Of a stretch of DNA of 32,712 nt, positions 1 to 11,574 are shown piece by piece. The notes below the pieces were generated by a model that had not been told where the DNA came from, did no database searches, and saw only the letters and a program-made list of their open reading frames with translations. The DNA is from Synechococcaceae cyanobacterium (lineage in GTDB: Bacteria > Cyanobacteriota > Cyanobacteriia > PCC-6307 > Cyanobiaceae). The DNA lies in contig CANEWU010000008.1 in the NCBI GenBank assembly GCA_947442825.1, forward strand, positions 1-32,712. Direction: 5' to 3'. The position numbers and the translations under genes are program-made. Numbering within the stretch: the first letter of the stretch is position 1; each line of letters opens with the position of its first letter.

Positions 1-44
1 CAGAAGGGGCAGGCGCACCAGGTGTAGATCTCTACCTTCGCCAT
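1..44 (-). CDS. grxC: Glutaredoxin, 5' end only (runs off the left edge)
   Basis: Reverse complement of 1-44 reads ATG GCG AAG GTA GAG ATC TAC ACC TGG TGC GCC TGC CCC TTC TG = MAKVEIYTWCACPFC, the GrxC N-terminus with the CPFC active site. Confidence 0.8.
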   Translation of the reverse strand, partial: MAKVEIYTWCACPF

Positions 45-176
45 CAACGGGGTGGAACTGCCGGCACGCTATCGGCCGGCCGACCCGGCTGGCGAATTTT
101 CCTGTGGTGGGCCCACCACGGGGGCGGCGCAAACGCAGCGGAAGCGGCACCATCGGGACGTTGCGCACCCCTGCCG

Positions 177-569
177 ATGGATTCCGAGCCGCGGCCGATC
201 CGGGCGGATCAGTTGGCCCTTCTGCACCACGATGACGAGGCCTGCCCGGGGCCCTGGCGCGTGCGGCGCAAGCTGCCCCACCTGCTACCCGTGCCCTCGG
301 CCCTCGACCGGGTGGACTCTGTGGTGGTGTCGGCCCTGGTGGGCCAGGGCGATCTGCTCGATGACCTGGCGACCCTCACCGCCGAAGCGGTGCGCCAGCT
401 TCCCTGGTCGGACACCGGGCCCGATGCCTCGGTGGTGCGGGGGATCGCCGCCCGGGTGGCCGCTGGCCTGGCGGTGGCGCTGATGGAGTCGGATCTGGCG
501 GAGCGCATCGCGGCGCAGCTGGAGGAGCGCTCCGCCTTCGCGGAGGGCTGGCGCGCCTGCCCGGAGTGA
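177..569 (+). CDS. Hypothetical protein (130 aa)
   Basis: Open frame MDSEPRPIRADQLALLHHDDEACPGPW... with soluble protein-like composition; divergent from grxC. No family recognised. Confidence 0.5.
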   Translation: MDSEPRPIRADQLALLHHDDEACPGPWRVRRKLPHLLPVPSALDRVDSVVVSALVGQGDLLDDLATLTAEAVRQLPWSDTGPDASVVRGIAARVAAGLAVALMESDLAERIAAQLEERSAFAEGWRACPE

Positions 570-582
570 GGCTGAGGCGGGA

Positions 583-2670
583 TCAGGCGGGAGGAGGGCC
601 GGGGGGAGGGCCGGGAGGAGGCCCGGCGGGGGGAAGGCCGGCGGTCACCTCCCCGAATCGGCGGCAAACCACCTGGTTGCGGCCAGCGTTCTTGGCCTCG
701 TAGAGGCATTCATCGGCGAGCTGCTGCAACGCCTCGGGCTTGCAGGCCTGGCCCGAGGCCGCTTCCCACACCGCCGCTCCGATGCTGACCGTGAGCGGAT
801 GGGTGTGGCCGAGGCGAGCATGGGTGATTGGCACAGCAGCCACACAGGCCCGCAGCCGCTCCGCGAGCACCAGGGCCTGGGGGGCATCGATGTCCTGCAG
901 GATCACCGCGAACTCCTCCCCCCCCAGACGAGCGAGGAAATCACGCTCCTGGCGCAGCTGATGGGTGAGGATCGCGGCGAGCTGCCGCAGGCACTGGTCG
1001 CCGTGGGCATGGCCATACGTGTCGTTGACCTCCTTGAAGCGGTCGATGTCGAGCAACAGCAGGGCCATGTCGCGGTTGGCGACGCGCGCGGCGGCAATGT
1101 TCCCCTTTAAGAAAGAATCAAAACTGCGGCGATTGGCCAGCTGGGTGAGGGGATCGAGCAGGGCGAGCCGCTTGGCTCGCTCGCTCTCGAAGCTGTGGAA
1201 CAGCAGACTCAGCAGGGCGCTGAGCGATTCGATGCGCTGGATCTGGTCATCGTTGAAGCGGCTTGCGCCCTGCAGGGCGATCGTGAGCACCGGCACGGAG
1301 ACGCCCCGCGATTCGAGCCGGATGCCGAGGTAATCGGTGGCGCCCCGCTCCTGGAGCGTGCGCAGAAATGGGAAGCCAGGGGATTCGCTATCCAATCGGC
1401 GCCGCAGCATGCCGGCGGAGGTGGCGAGGTAATGCAGCGGGCTGGCCAGGTGCTCGGGCTGCTCGAGGAAATCGCGGCCCATGCACAGGGTCTCCACCTC
1501 CCCGGGTTTGTGGGAATACCAGATGTACTGAAAGCAGTCGACATCGTCTCTATCCGGCAGGAAGGCCAGGGAGAGGCGCTGGGTATCGAGGCCCCAGCTG
1601 CGCAGCTCGTTGACGAACAGCAGCACAAACTCCTCAAAGCTGCGCAGGCCAGCCCAGTTCTCCAGAATGGACCTCTCCAGGGACAGCGCGGCGCGGCGTT
1701 CGTTGGGGACCTGCGGATCAGACGGGACGGGAGTGTCGCGCAGGGGGGCCAGCAGCAACCGCACCCCCTCGGCATCAGCCCAGGGGGAACGGATCAGGAA
1801 CAGCGGCAGCGCGTCGGGATGAATGGGGCGGGAGATCAGGGGCCCCTGCAAGGCATCAGCGCCAAGCCGGATCGCGGTCACCAGGTCGCGGTACTCGGTG
1901 ACGCCCTCCGTCCCCACCACCTTGCCGAGGGAGTGGGCGCTGCTGAGGAAGGCCCCAAGGAAGCGCTGGAGGCGGAACGAGCCATGCAGATCGCGCACCA
2001 GCTCGGGGTGGAGCTTGATGGCGTCGTACCACCCCTCGGCAATGTTGCGCAGGCCGCTCACCGCCGATCCGAAGCGGTCGACGCAGACCCGCACCCCCAG
2101 CTCCCGATGGATCCGCTCCGCAACGGTGGTGGCGGGGCTGACGCCATCCAGCCTCTGGCTGACGGCCATCTCGCTGATCTCGATGGCGTAGCCGCGGTGA
2201 TCGACGCCCTGGCGACGGAGCTGAAGCAGCATCTCCTGCAGGGCCTGGGGGCCCGCCAGCGATTCGGCGTTGAGGTTGAAGGCGACGTGATCGAGCCGGG
2301 CCGCGGTGGCGGGATCGCGAGCCAGGGTTTCCTGCAGCTCGGGGAGGCCCTGGATCACGAGCTGGTCGAGATGGGGGGCAACGCCTAATCGGCGGGCCAG
2401 GGCGTAGAGCTGGAGGCTGTCGAGCGTGCGCAGCCGTGGCGTGCGGGCGCGGGGCATCACCTCCAGCGCGAACTGGCCGGGGTTGGCCACCAGCAGGATC
2501 GGCTGGACGAGCAGCTCCAGATCCCGTGGCCGCAGCCGGCGCAGTTCTTCGGCCAGGGCCGGCTCCACCGTGGGGCGTTGGGGGCGCCAGCGGCCGAGCC
2601 GGAAGCCCGCTGCCAGAGCGATCAGCGGCAACCCGAGAATGAGGAGGAGCTGGAGGGCCTCGCGGGTCAT
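583..2670 (-). CDS. Degenerate EAL domain + cyclase-type GAF-like sensor + GGEEF diguanylate cyclase, Pro-rich C-terminus
   Basis: N-terminal TM (LLLILGLPLIALAAGF); EAL-like block (NLNAESL, EISEMAVSQ, DRFGSA, TEGVTE); middle block like class III cyclase N-terminal sensors (SPLHYLATSAGMLRRRLD...GATDYLGIRLESRG...FNDDQIQRIESLSALLSLLF); DPLTQLANRRSFD...DIDRFKEVNDTYGHAHGD...RLGGEEF; tail GPPPGPPPGPPPA. Confidence 0.85.
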   Translation of the reverse strand: MTREALQLLLILGLPLIALAAGFRLGRWRPQRPTVEPALAEELRRLRPRDLELLVQPILLVANPGQFALEVMPRARTPRLRTLDSLQLYALARRLGVAPHLDQLVIQGLPELQETLARDPATAARLDHVAFNLNAESLAGPQALQEMLLQLRRQGVDHRGYAIEISEMAVSQRLDGVSPATTVAERIHRELGVRVCVDRFGSAVSGLRNIAEGWYDAIKLHPELVRDLHGSFRLQRFLGAFLSSAHSLGKVVGTEGVTEYRDLVTAIRLGADALQGPLISRPIHPDALPLFLIRSPWADAEGVRLLLAPLRDTPVPSDPQVPNERRAALSLERSILENWAGLRSFEEFVLLFVNELRSWGLDTQRLSLAFLPDRDDVDCFQYIWYSHKPGEVETLCMGRDFLEQPEHLASPLHYLATSAGMLRRRLDSESPGFPFLRTLQERGATDYLGIRLESRGVSVPVLTIALQGASRFNDDQIQRIESLSALLSLLFHSFESERAKRLALLDPLTQLANRRSFDSFLKGNIAAARVANRDMALLLLDIDRFKEVNDTYGHAHGDQCLRQLAAILTHQLRQERDFLARLGGEEFAVILQDIDAPQALVLAERLRACVAAVPITHARLGHTHPLTVSIGAAVWEAASGQACKPEALQQLADECLYEAKNAGRNQVVCRRFGEVTAGLPPAGPPPGPPPGPPPA

Positions 2671-2794
2671 CCGGCGGGGTGGCGATGGGGGCGGCGAAGC
2701 CCGGGGAGGCCCTCTTTAGGACTGGGGTGCCCTGGGGACCATAAGCAATTGAACCCTACAGAGTTCGCCCAGGCTTCTGGATACTGATCGCCCC

Positions 2795-4177
2795 TTACCC
2801 CCCCAAATGGGGGAGGGCCGCCTGCGCCGCGGCGTGGCCCGCCTCGATCGCCCCTTCGAAATAGCCGGGCCAGCGACTCGCCACCTCGGTGCCGGCCCAG
2901 AGCACCGGCCCCACCGGCTCCCGCAGCGCCGTACCCACCGATGTCCAGGCGCCTGGCACCAGATAGGACGTAAACGCCCCGGTGGTCCAGGGTTCGGCGT
3001 TCCAGTCCTGAATGATCAGCTCCTCCGGTGTGGCGGCGGCCTCGCCCCAGAAGGCCACCAGATCGGCCAGGATCGCCGCCCGACGCTGCTCGGGCGCCAG
3101 CCGACGGACCCGGGCGCCCGCCACGAAGGCCGCCAGAACCCCGGGCCGGCCCGAGGGGGGGGAGCTGTCGGCCGTGAGTTCTACGCAGGGCAGATCGCCG
3201 ATCGCCAGGCCGCTCCAGCCTTTCGCACGCCACCAGGCCGTGGGGTAGACCGCCAGCACCTTGAGCATGGAACCCATGGGCGCCCGCTGGGCCAGGGCAG
3301 AGAAGGAGGGCGGCAGGGGGGGCTCAAAGCGCAGCCGCTCCCGCAACGCCGGCGGCAGGGCCACGATCACCAGGGAAGCGGCGTGGCGGCTGCCGTCCGC
3401 GCTGTGCACCACCACCCCGGCGGGACCATGCTCAATCGCCACCGCCGGCTGCTCCAGGCGCACCGCCTCCCCCAGATCGGCGGCCAGCAGGGGTGGGATC
3501 GCCCCGGCCCCCTCCGCCAGCAACCACGCCTCCGGGGTTTCGATCTGGGGGGCGACCGCCTGGGTCCAGGCCAGGTGGAGGATCGAGGCTTCGCCGGGCT
3601 CGTAGCCGCCACTGCCCCCCACGCGGGTATGCCATTCGGCCACGTAGCGGGCCATGGGGGGGGCGCCCTGCCGATCCAGCCAACTGGCCACGGTCTCGGC
3701 ATCGAGCGCGGCGGCGCCGGGGGTGCGCCACGGCCGGAGCGGGTCCACCGTTGCCGCCAGGGCCAGCAGCTTTTGGTGCAGGGCGAGCGCTGCCGCCACC
3801 TCCGCCTCGGGCAGGTCGAGAGCCTCGGGGCGAAAGAAGAGCAGGCTGCGCTGGAAGTCGGCCTCGAGCTCCGCCTCCTGCCGACGCCCCTGCCAGTGCA
3901 GCACGCTGGCGCCGTCGTAGTGGCTGGGGAAGCGGTGCAGGCCCAGCTCCTCGCTCAGGGCCTGGAAACGGTGGTGGGTGGCGCCGCCCCACTGGCCCCC
4001 GAGCTCCACCCGCGCCCCGCCAAGGGTGGCGGCCGACACCATGCGCCCCCCTACCCGATCGCGGGCCTCCAGCACGGTCACCCGGCGACCGCGGCGGCGC
4101 AGCTCGCGGGCAGCCACCAGCCCCGAGAGGCCGGCGCCCACCACCACCACATCCACCGGGGGAGGGCTAGCGGTCAT
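2795..4177 (-). CDS. FAD-dependent amine oxidase (monoamine oxidase-like)
   Basis: MTASPPPVDVVVVGAGLSGLVAARELRRRGRRVTVLEARDRVGGRM (Rossmann GxGxxG and GG motif); C-terminal VLWAGTEVASRWPGYFEGAIEAGHAAA. The ORF track extends to 4303, but the ATG at 4177 fits the dinucleotide-fold start. Confidence 0.85.
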   Translation of the reverse strand: MTASPPPVDVVVVGAGLSGLVAARELRRRGRRVTVLEARDRVGGRMVSAATLGGARVELGGQWGGATHHRFQALSEELGLHRFPSHYDGASVLHWQGRRQEAELEADFQRSLLFFRPEALDLPEAEVAAALALHQKLLALAATVDPLRPWRTPGAAALDAETVASWLDRQGAPPMARYVAEWHTRVGGSGGYEPGEASILHLAWTQAVAPQIETPEAWLLAEGAGAIPPLLAADLGEAVRLEQPAVAIEHGPAGVVVHSADGSRHAASLVIVALPPALRERLRFEPPLPPSFSALAQRAPMGSMLKVLAVYPTAWWRAKGWSGLAIGDLPCVELTADSSPPSGRPGVLAAFVAGARVRRLAPEQRRAAILADLVAFWGEAAATPEELIIQDWNAEPWTTGAFTSYLVPGAWTSVGTALREPVGPVLWAGTEVASRWPGYFEGAIEAGHAAAQAALPHLGG

Positions 4178-4193
4178 CGGCGGCCGCTCCCGT

Positions 4194-4942
4194 TCATGGC
4201 TGCGCCTGCCGGCGCGACTCGCGCTGCATCCAGCTGATCCAGTCGGCGGAGATGCCCTTGGGACAGACCGCCTCGCACTCCAGATGGCCGCTGCAGCCGC
4301 CAAACCCCTCGGCCTCCATCGCGGCCCGCATCTTCTGCAGGCGGCGGGAGCGTTCCGGTTGCCCCTGGGGCAGCTGGGCCAGGTGGGCGATCTTGGCGGC
4401 GGTGAACAGGCTGGCGGAGGCGTTGGGGCAGCTGGCCACGCAGGCGCCGCAACCGATGCAGGTGGCGGTATCGAACGCGCGGGCGGCCTGGTCGCGGCCG
4501 ATCAGGATGGCGTTGGCCTCAGGGGCACTGCCGGCGTTGACCGAGCAGTAGCCGCCGGCTTCGATGATGCGGTCGAGGGCGGAGCGATCCACCGCCAGGT
4601 CTTGCAGGGGCGGAAAGGCGCGGGCGCGGAAGGGTTCCAAGGTGAGGGTGGCTCCGTCGGCGAAGGCGCGCAGGTAAAGCTGGCAGACCGTGGTGAGGGC
4701 TGAGGGGCCGTGGGCCTGGCCGTTCACCAGAAAGCCGCAGGCGCCGCAGATGCCCTCGCGGCAATCGTGGTCGAAGCCCACCGGCCGTTGGCCGGCGGTG
4801 ATCAACCGCTCGTTGAGCCCATCGAGGGCCTCCAGCAGCGACAGATCGGTGGACACCCCCTCGAGCCGGTGGGTTTCGAAGGCGCCGGGGTCCCCGGGGC
4901 CGGGCTGCCGCCAGATGCGCAAGGTGAGGGAAAGGGTGCGGC

Positions 4943-4946
<4 letters not shown>
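4194..4946 (-). CDS. sdhB: Succinate dehydrogenase/fumarate reductase iron-sulfur subunit
   Basis: [19 protein letters not shown]...; [2Fe-2S] [10 protein letters not shown]...C and two Cys clusters [12 protein letters not shown] and [16 protein letters not shown]. Start at 4946, overlapping the sdhA stop (ATGA). Confidence 0.9.
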
Positions 4947-6852
<1,906 letters not shown>

Positions 6853-6853
<1 letters not shown>

Positions 6854-7530
6854 CAGGCAGCCCCCCGCAGCGCCAGGGCCAGGGGCAGCAGGGCGAAACC
6901 ACCGCCCAGGAGCAGGGCCAGCCCCCGGCCGGCGAGGCGGATGGCCCGGCCGTTGTCCGGCTCCAGCAGGCCGAGGCCGCGGTGGGCGCTCTCCACCCCA
7001 TGCAGCAGATGCAGGCCCACCGCCAGCCCCGCAGCGCCGTAGAGGGCCAGGGAGAGGGGGCTGGCCAGCACCGCCGCCAGCGTCGCCAGCTCGGCGCCGG
7101 CTGGGGGCCGCGGCCAGCGCAGCTGGGCCAGGTGCACCCCCAGAAACAGCAGCAGCAAAGCACCGCTCAGGGGCAGCCAGCGCCCGGCGCGCGCCACCAG
7201 GGCGTCGATCGGGCCACTGCGGCGGCTGGTGCGGGTGCCGGCCAGCGGCCCGCGGGCCAGGGCGTTGCGGCGGGCCCGCCCCAGGCTGAGGAGCGGGTGC
7301 AGCAGCAGGGCGACCGCCAGGGCGATCTCCAGGGGCGGCAGCCAGGGCTGGCGGTGCAGCAGGGCCGCCCAGGCCTCGAAGGCGCCAGGGGCCAGCAGGG
7401 CCAGCGAGACCCCCGCCAGGTGCAGCACCAGGAACAGCACCAGCAACAGGCCGCTGAGGGGGATCAGGGCGTCCAGGGGTGCGCGGGCAGGGTCCCCCCG
7501 ACGATGGCACCGGAGCCCGGCAGCTGACAA
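6853..7530 (-). CDS. sdhC: Succinate dehydrogenase cytochrome b subunit (about 5 TM)
   Basis: Hydrophobic helices with candidate haem His ([39 protein letters not shown]). Stop overlaps the sdhA start (TGATG). First gene of the sdhCAB set. Confidence 0.8.
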
Positions 7531-7616
7531 CGGCCGCGGCCGCGGCGGCGGCCGGCTTCTGGCTCTGTGCTGCCGGCTTCTGCCTCCATAACGTGAGATC
7601 CCCCCGGTCGCCCGCC

Positions 7617-8885
7617 GTGCGCCTCTCGCGCCCCTCCACCTATTTCTGTGCCTTCCTCACCCTGCTCAACGACCGGCTGGGGGAAAGCATTGTCTTTCCG
7701 CTGTTGCCCTTCCTGCTGGCCGGGATCAGCCGCGACGCCCGCACCCTGGGCCTGCTCACCGGCACCTACGCCCTCTCCCAGTTCGCCTTCACGCCGCTGA
7801 TCGGCGCCCTGAGCGACCGCTACGGGCGCCGGCCCGTGATCGCCATCTGCGTGGCGGGCTCGGTGCTGGGCCTGAGCCTGTTCGCCCTGACGATCAGCCT
7901 GCCCTGGTGTTCGCGCTTCCCGGTGGCCAACGCCGAGGGCTGGCCCCTGGCCCTTTTGTTCGTGGCGCGGATCATCGACGGCGTTAGCGGCGGCACGGCG
8001 GCCACCGCCACCGCCGTGCTGGCGGACATCTCCCCACCCGAGAAGCGGGCCCGCGCCTTCGGGCTGGTGGGCGTGGCGTTCGGGCTGGGCTTCGTCCTCG
8101 GCCCCTTCCTCGGGGGTGTGCTGGCGGAACGGAACCTGAGCCTGCCGGTGTTGGTGGCGGTGGCGGTCGCGGTGCTCAATCTGGTGCTGGTCCTGGCCCT
8201 GTTGCCCGAGACCCTGCCCCCCCAGTCGCGGCTGCCGATGCCCCGCAAACGGGAGCTGCAGCCCTTCCACCAGCTGGGGCGCGTCTTCAGCAACCCCCGC
8301 ATCCGCCGCCTGGCGGCCGCCTTCTTTTTGTTCTTCCTGGCCTTCAGCGCCTTCACGGGCGTTCTGGTGCTGTTTCTGCAGCAGACCTTCGGCTGGGGCC
8401 CGGGCCTCACCTCCACCGCCTTTCTGGTGGTGGGGGTGGTAGCGATGGTGGTGCAGGGGGGGCTGATCGGTCCGCTGGTGAAGCGATTCGGGGAGCAACG
8501 GCTCACAGCCGCGGGCATCGGCTTCGTGATCGCCGGCTGCCTGCTGATCCCCCTGGCCACCGCCGCGACGGCACGGGCCCAGGTGTTCAGCGCGGTGGCC
8601 CTGCTGGCGGCGGGCACCGGCCTGGTCACCCCTTGCCTGCGCAGCCTGGTGTCGCGCCGGCTGGCCGACAGCGGCCAGGGGGCGGCCCTGGGCAGCCTGC
8701 AGGGGCTGCAGAGCCTCGGCAGCTTCCTCGGACCACCCCTGGCCGGGCTGGCCTACGAGGGCGTGGGGCGCACCAGCCCCTTCTGGCTGGCGATCCTGTT
8801 GCTGGCCGGGGTGATGACGCTGATCAGCGGGGGCGCCACCCCACCAGGGACCCCTGAAAACAGCGAAAATAATTTCACAGGCTGA
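7617..8885 (+). CDS. MFS transporter (TetA-like drug/H+ antiporter family)
   Basis: GTG start at 7617 (or GTG 7593). [68 protein letters not shown]. Confidence 0.8.
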   Translation: MRLSRPSTYFCAFLTLLNDRLGESIVFPLLPFLLAGISRDARTLGLLTGTYALSQFAFTPLIGALSDRYGRRPVIAICVAGSVLGLSLFALTISLPWCSRFPVANAEGWPLALLFVARIIDGVSGGTAATATAVLADISPPEKRARAFGLVGVAFGLGFVLGPFLGGVLAERNLSLPVLVAVAVAVLNLVLVLALLPETLPPQSRLPMPRKRELQPFHQLGRVFSNPRIRRLAAAFFLFFLAFSAFTGVLVLFLQQTFGWGPGLTSTAFLVVGVVAMVVQGGLIGPLVKRFGEQRLTAAGIGFVIAGCLLIPLATAATARAQVFSAVALLAAGTGLVTPCLRSLVSRRLADSGQGAALGSLQGLQSLGSFLGPPLAGLAYEGVGRTSPFWLAILLLAGVMTLISGGATPPGTPENSENNFTG

Positions 8886-8890
8886 ATACT

Positions 8891-9094
8891 GTGAGCCGAT
8901 CGCCCCTCCCGCCCGCGTCCGACGGCGGCCTTCGCAGCCCCACTGCGATCGCCGCCGTTGGGGCCATGGGGGTGCTGCTTTCCGCCGCCCTGTTGTGGTT
9001 CTGGCAGGAGCGGCTCCAACCCGTGGAGGTGGCGGTAGGGGCGGAGGAACCGGTGGTCAACGGCGCGGTGATCGCCCCCGCGGCCGCCCGATGA
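8891..9094 (+). CDS. Small single-TM hypothetical protein (67 aa)
   Basis: GTG start; one TM (AIAAVGAMGVLLSAALLWFW). Stop overlaps the ATG of the downstream histidine kinase (ATGA at 9091). Confidence 0.6.
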   Translation: MSRSPLPPASDGGLRSPTAIAAVGAMGVLLSAALLWFWQERLQPVEVAVGAEEPVVNGAVIAPAAAR

Positions 9095-10908
9095 AGCACC
9101 CGCGCCCTGGGAAGGGTTCAGCACCCACCAGCTTCTGGCGCTTCAGCCTGCAGCACGAATGGATGGCCGGGGCCACCGCCGCCGCGCTGGTCCTCGCCGC
9201 CGGCGCCCTCACCCTGGAAACGCTCCGCAACCGCTCGATCGCCCTCCAGCGGGTCGAGGCCAACCGGGTGGAACACCATCTGCACGTGCACCTGAAGGAA
9301 GCCCTCGAGCAGCTCGACTTTTTTCTGAAGCGGCCCGCCCAGGACTGGCGGGAGGGGAGCCTGGTGCTGCTGCCCGCCTTCTCCGACCTCTACGAACTGG
9401 GGGGCCAGAACGAGGTGCTTCAGGTGCTCAAGGCCTCCGCCGACAGCCGGGTGTTTCCAGGCTTCTCCTTCGAGGGCACCCCGATCGGCCCCTATCTGCG
9501 TCAGAGAGAAGTGCCGCAACCCGACGGCACCACTTCGGTGATCCGCGGGCTGGAGGACGAACGGGCGAGTCTGTATGTGCACCGCCACGTACAGGGCCGG
9601 GCCCTGCTGGCCCGCATCGAACTGGGTTACGTCCGTGGCTTTCTGCAGCGCTACAGCGCCTTTTCAGGCTCCCCCACCCTGCTGGTGAGCCGCGATGGCT
9701 TCGTGATGCTCTCCGGGGCCGAGGAACTGCAGATCTCGAGCCTCGACCTGCGCACAGACGCCGCCCGGAGCGGCAAGCCCGAGCCGCTGATGGCTGGCAA
9801 CCGCCTCTGGCGGCCGGTGATCTCCGAGGGGCAGGCGTTGGGGGTGAAGATCGTCACCCTGCTGCCGGAGGACCATCTCGCCCCCTTCGAGCAAGTGTTG
9901 CTGAGCGCAGGGGGGGTCGTGCTCCTGCTCAGTTCGCTGGTGTTCTTCTGGAAAAACCGCCGACTGCGGCGGGAGCTGTTCACACCGGTGGGGCGCTTCG
10001 TCGAGCAGATCGAAGCCCAGGAGGAGAGGCTGCGCCTGGGGCTCCCCCCCTTGCCCAGCGCCTCCCCCGGCAGCGCAGGCTCCAGCCGCTTCGAAGAGCT
10101 GGCGGCGTTGCAGGGGAGCTTCGAGCGGCTGATCGAGGCGTTGGCCGCCCGCGATCGCTCCCTCGGGGAGGCCCGCCGACGGGAGCAGGTCCAGGAGGAA
10201 CAGCAGCGGCGCGAGCTGCGCAGCAAGCTCCACAGCAGCCTGATGGCCGCCACCATCGCCCACGAGATCAACCTGCCCCTGAGCACGATTCGCATGCTTT
10301 GCCACCAGGCCAGCGAGCAGCTGCTCCACGGCAAGGCCCCCCTCGACATCGAGGCCCTGGTGAACGATCTCAGTGCGCAGAGCCAGCAGGTGAGCGGCGT
10401 GATCGAGAAGATGCGCATGCTGTTGCGCAACGTGCAGAGCGAAGCGCACCCCACCGATCCGGTGGCGGTGCTGCAGGGCGCCTGCCTGGCGGTCAAGCCA
10501 CTGCTGCGGCGGGATCGGGTGGAGCTGGAGGTGCGCGGGCTGGAGCCGCCGTTGGCCCTGCTGCTGCAGGGGGACGCCGTGCCGCTGCAGATGGCGGTGA
10601 GCAATCTGCTGCGCAACGGTATCGAAGCGGCGGCCGAACGCCCCCCCGGCCAGCGCCACGTGCGGCTGGGGCTCGAACGCGAACCAGGCGGGGTGGTGGT
10701 GGAGGTGGCCGACAGCGGCTCCGGCTTCCGGTTCGATCCCGAGGGCGACACCGTGTTGCACAGCGATAAGCCGGGGGGCAGCGGCCTGGGGCTGTTCGTG
10801 GTGCGGACCACCGTGGCCAACCACCGCGGTCGGCTCAGTTTCGGGCGTTGCCGGGAGCTGGGCGGGGCGCGGGTGCGCCTGCACCTGCCCTTGGAGGGGC
10901 AACCATGA
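9091..10908 (+). CDS. Membrane-bound sensor histidine kinase (HPK4-like)
   Basis: Two TMs flanking a periplasmic sensor region; H-box AATIAHEINLPLSTIRML; N-box SNLLRNGIEAA; G-boxes DSGSGF and GGSGLGLFVVRTTV. Confidence 0.88.
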   Translation: MKHPRPGKGSAPTSFWRFSLQHEWMAGATAAALVLAAGALTLETLRNRSIALQRVEANRVEHHLHVHLKEALEQLDFFLKRPAQDWREGSLVLLPAFSDLYELGGQNEVLQVLKASADSRVFPGFSFEGTPIGPYLRQREVPQPDGTTSVIRGLEDERASLYVHRHVQGRALLARIELGYVRGFLQRYSAFSGSPTLLVSRDGFVMLSGAEELQISSLDLRTDAARSGKPEPLMAGNRLWRPVISEGQALGVKIVTLLPEDHLAPFEQVLLSAGGVVLLLSSLVFFWKNRRLRRELFTPVGRFVEQIEAQEERLRLGLPPLPSASPGSAGSSRFEELAALQGSFERLIEALAARDRSLGEARRREQVQEEQQRRELRSKLHSSLMAATIAHEINLPLSTIRMLCHQASEQLLHGKAPLDIEALVNDLSAQSQQVSGVIEKMRMLLRNVQSEAHPTDPVAVLQGACLAVKPLLRRDRVELEVRGLEPPLALLLQGDAVPLQMAVSNLLRNGIEAAAERPPGQRHVRLGLEREPGGVVVEVADSGSGFRFDPEGDTVLHSDKPGGSGLGLFVVRTTVANHRGRLSFGRCRELGGARVRLHLPLEGQP

Positions 10909-11498
10909 ACGTCGCCCCAACCACACCAGCCCTGACCTGCGTGGTGGTGGAAGACCAGCGGATGTTCCTGCAGATGCTGGTGGTGATGCTGCGTTCTCTC
11001 CCCGGCCTGGAGGTGGTGGCCACGGCCACCACGGCGGCGGAGGGGATCGAGGCCTGCGAGGAGCTGGCACCTGACCTGCTCCTCCTCGATCTGACCCTGC
11101 CGGATGAGAACGGCCTGGCGGTGGCGCTGGCGCTGGGGCGCATCAACCCGGACGCCCGGCTGATCGTGCTCTCGGCTGCCGCCAGCAGCTTCGTCTGCGA
11201 CAGCGCCCTGCAACCGATGCTGCACGCCGTGGTCGACAAGATCGACGCCTGCGAGGCCCTCACCACTGAGATCGGCGAGCTGCTGGGGGAGCGGCTCGAC
11301 GAGCCGGCTCCGCTCACGGCCCGGGAGGAGGAGGTGCTGCGACTGATCGGCCAGGGGTTCAGCAATGGCCAGATTGCCGAACGCCTCACCCTCTCGGTGC
11401 ACACGGTGGGAACGCACCGGCGCAACATCAGCGGCAAGCTGGGGCTGCGGGGGGCCGAGCTGGTCCGCCATGCCACCCTTTGGCAAATACGGAGCTGA
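10905..11498 (+). CDS. NarL/LuxR-type response regulator
   Basis: Receiver VVVEDQ...LLLLDLTLPDENG...VVDKID; HTH LTAREEEVLRLIGQGFSNGQIAERLTLSVHTVGTHRRNISGKLG. Start overlaps the kinase stop (ATGA at 10905). Confidence 0.9.
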   Translation: MNVAPTTPALTCVVVEDQRMFLQMLVVMLRSLPGLEVVATATTAAEGIEACEELAPDLLLLDLTLPDENGLAVALALGRINPDARLIVLSAAASSFVCDSALQPMLHAVVDKIDACEALTTEIGELLGERLDEPAPLTAREEEVLRLIGQGFSNGQIAERLTLSVHTVGTHRRNISGKLGLRGAELVRHATLWQIRS

Positions 11499-11499
11499 C

Positions 11500-11529
11500 G
11501 CCAGCCCTGTCGCCGGGACGACAGGTGGC
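11500..11529. terminator. Putative hairpin terminator between response regulator and ppk
   Basis: CCTGTCG(11506-11512)-ccggga-CGACAGG(11519-11525), extendable by GCCA/TGGC across a 2-nt bulge; no U-tract. Confidence 0.35.
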
Positions 11530-11574
11530 CATTGCTACGTTTGGTTCCCTGATTTCAGCGTTCGCGCACGAGCT

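Noticed and set aside
2807-4237. 476-aa plus-strand ORF opposite the amine oxidase
   Set aside because: Antisense shadow; composition dominated by G/P/R/H with no domain, while the minus strand encodes a clear FAD enzyme.
9651-11486. 611-aa minus-strand ORF opposite the kinase/regulator genes
   Set aside because: Antisense shadow of an intact two-component system; Ser/Arg-rich translation.
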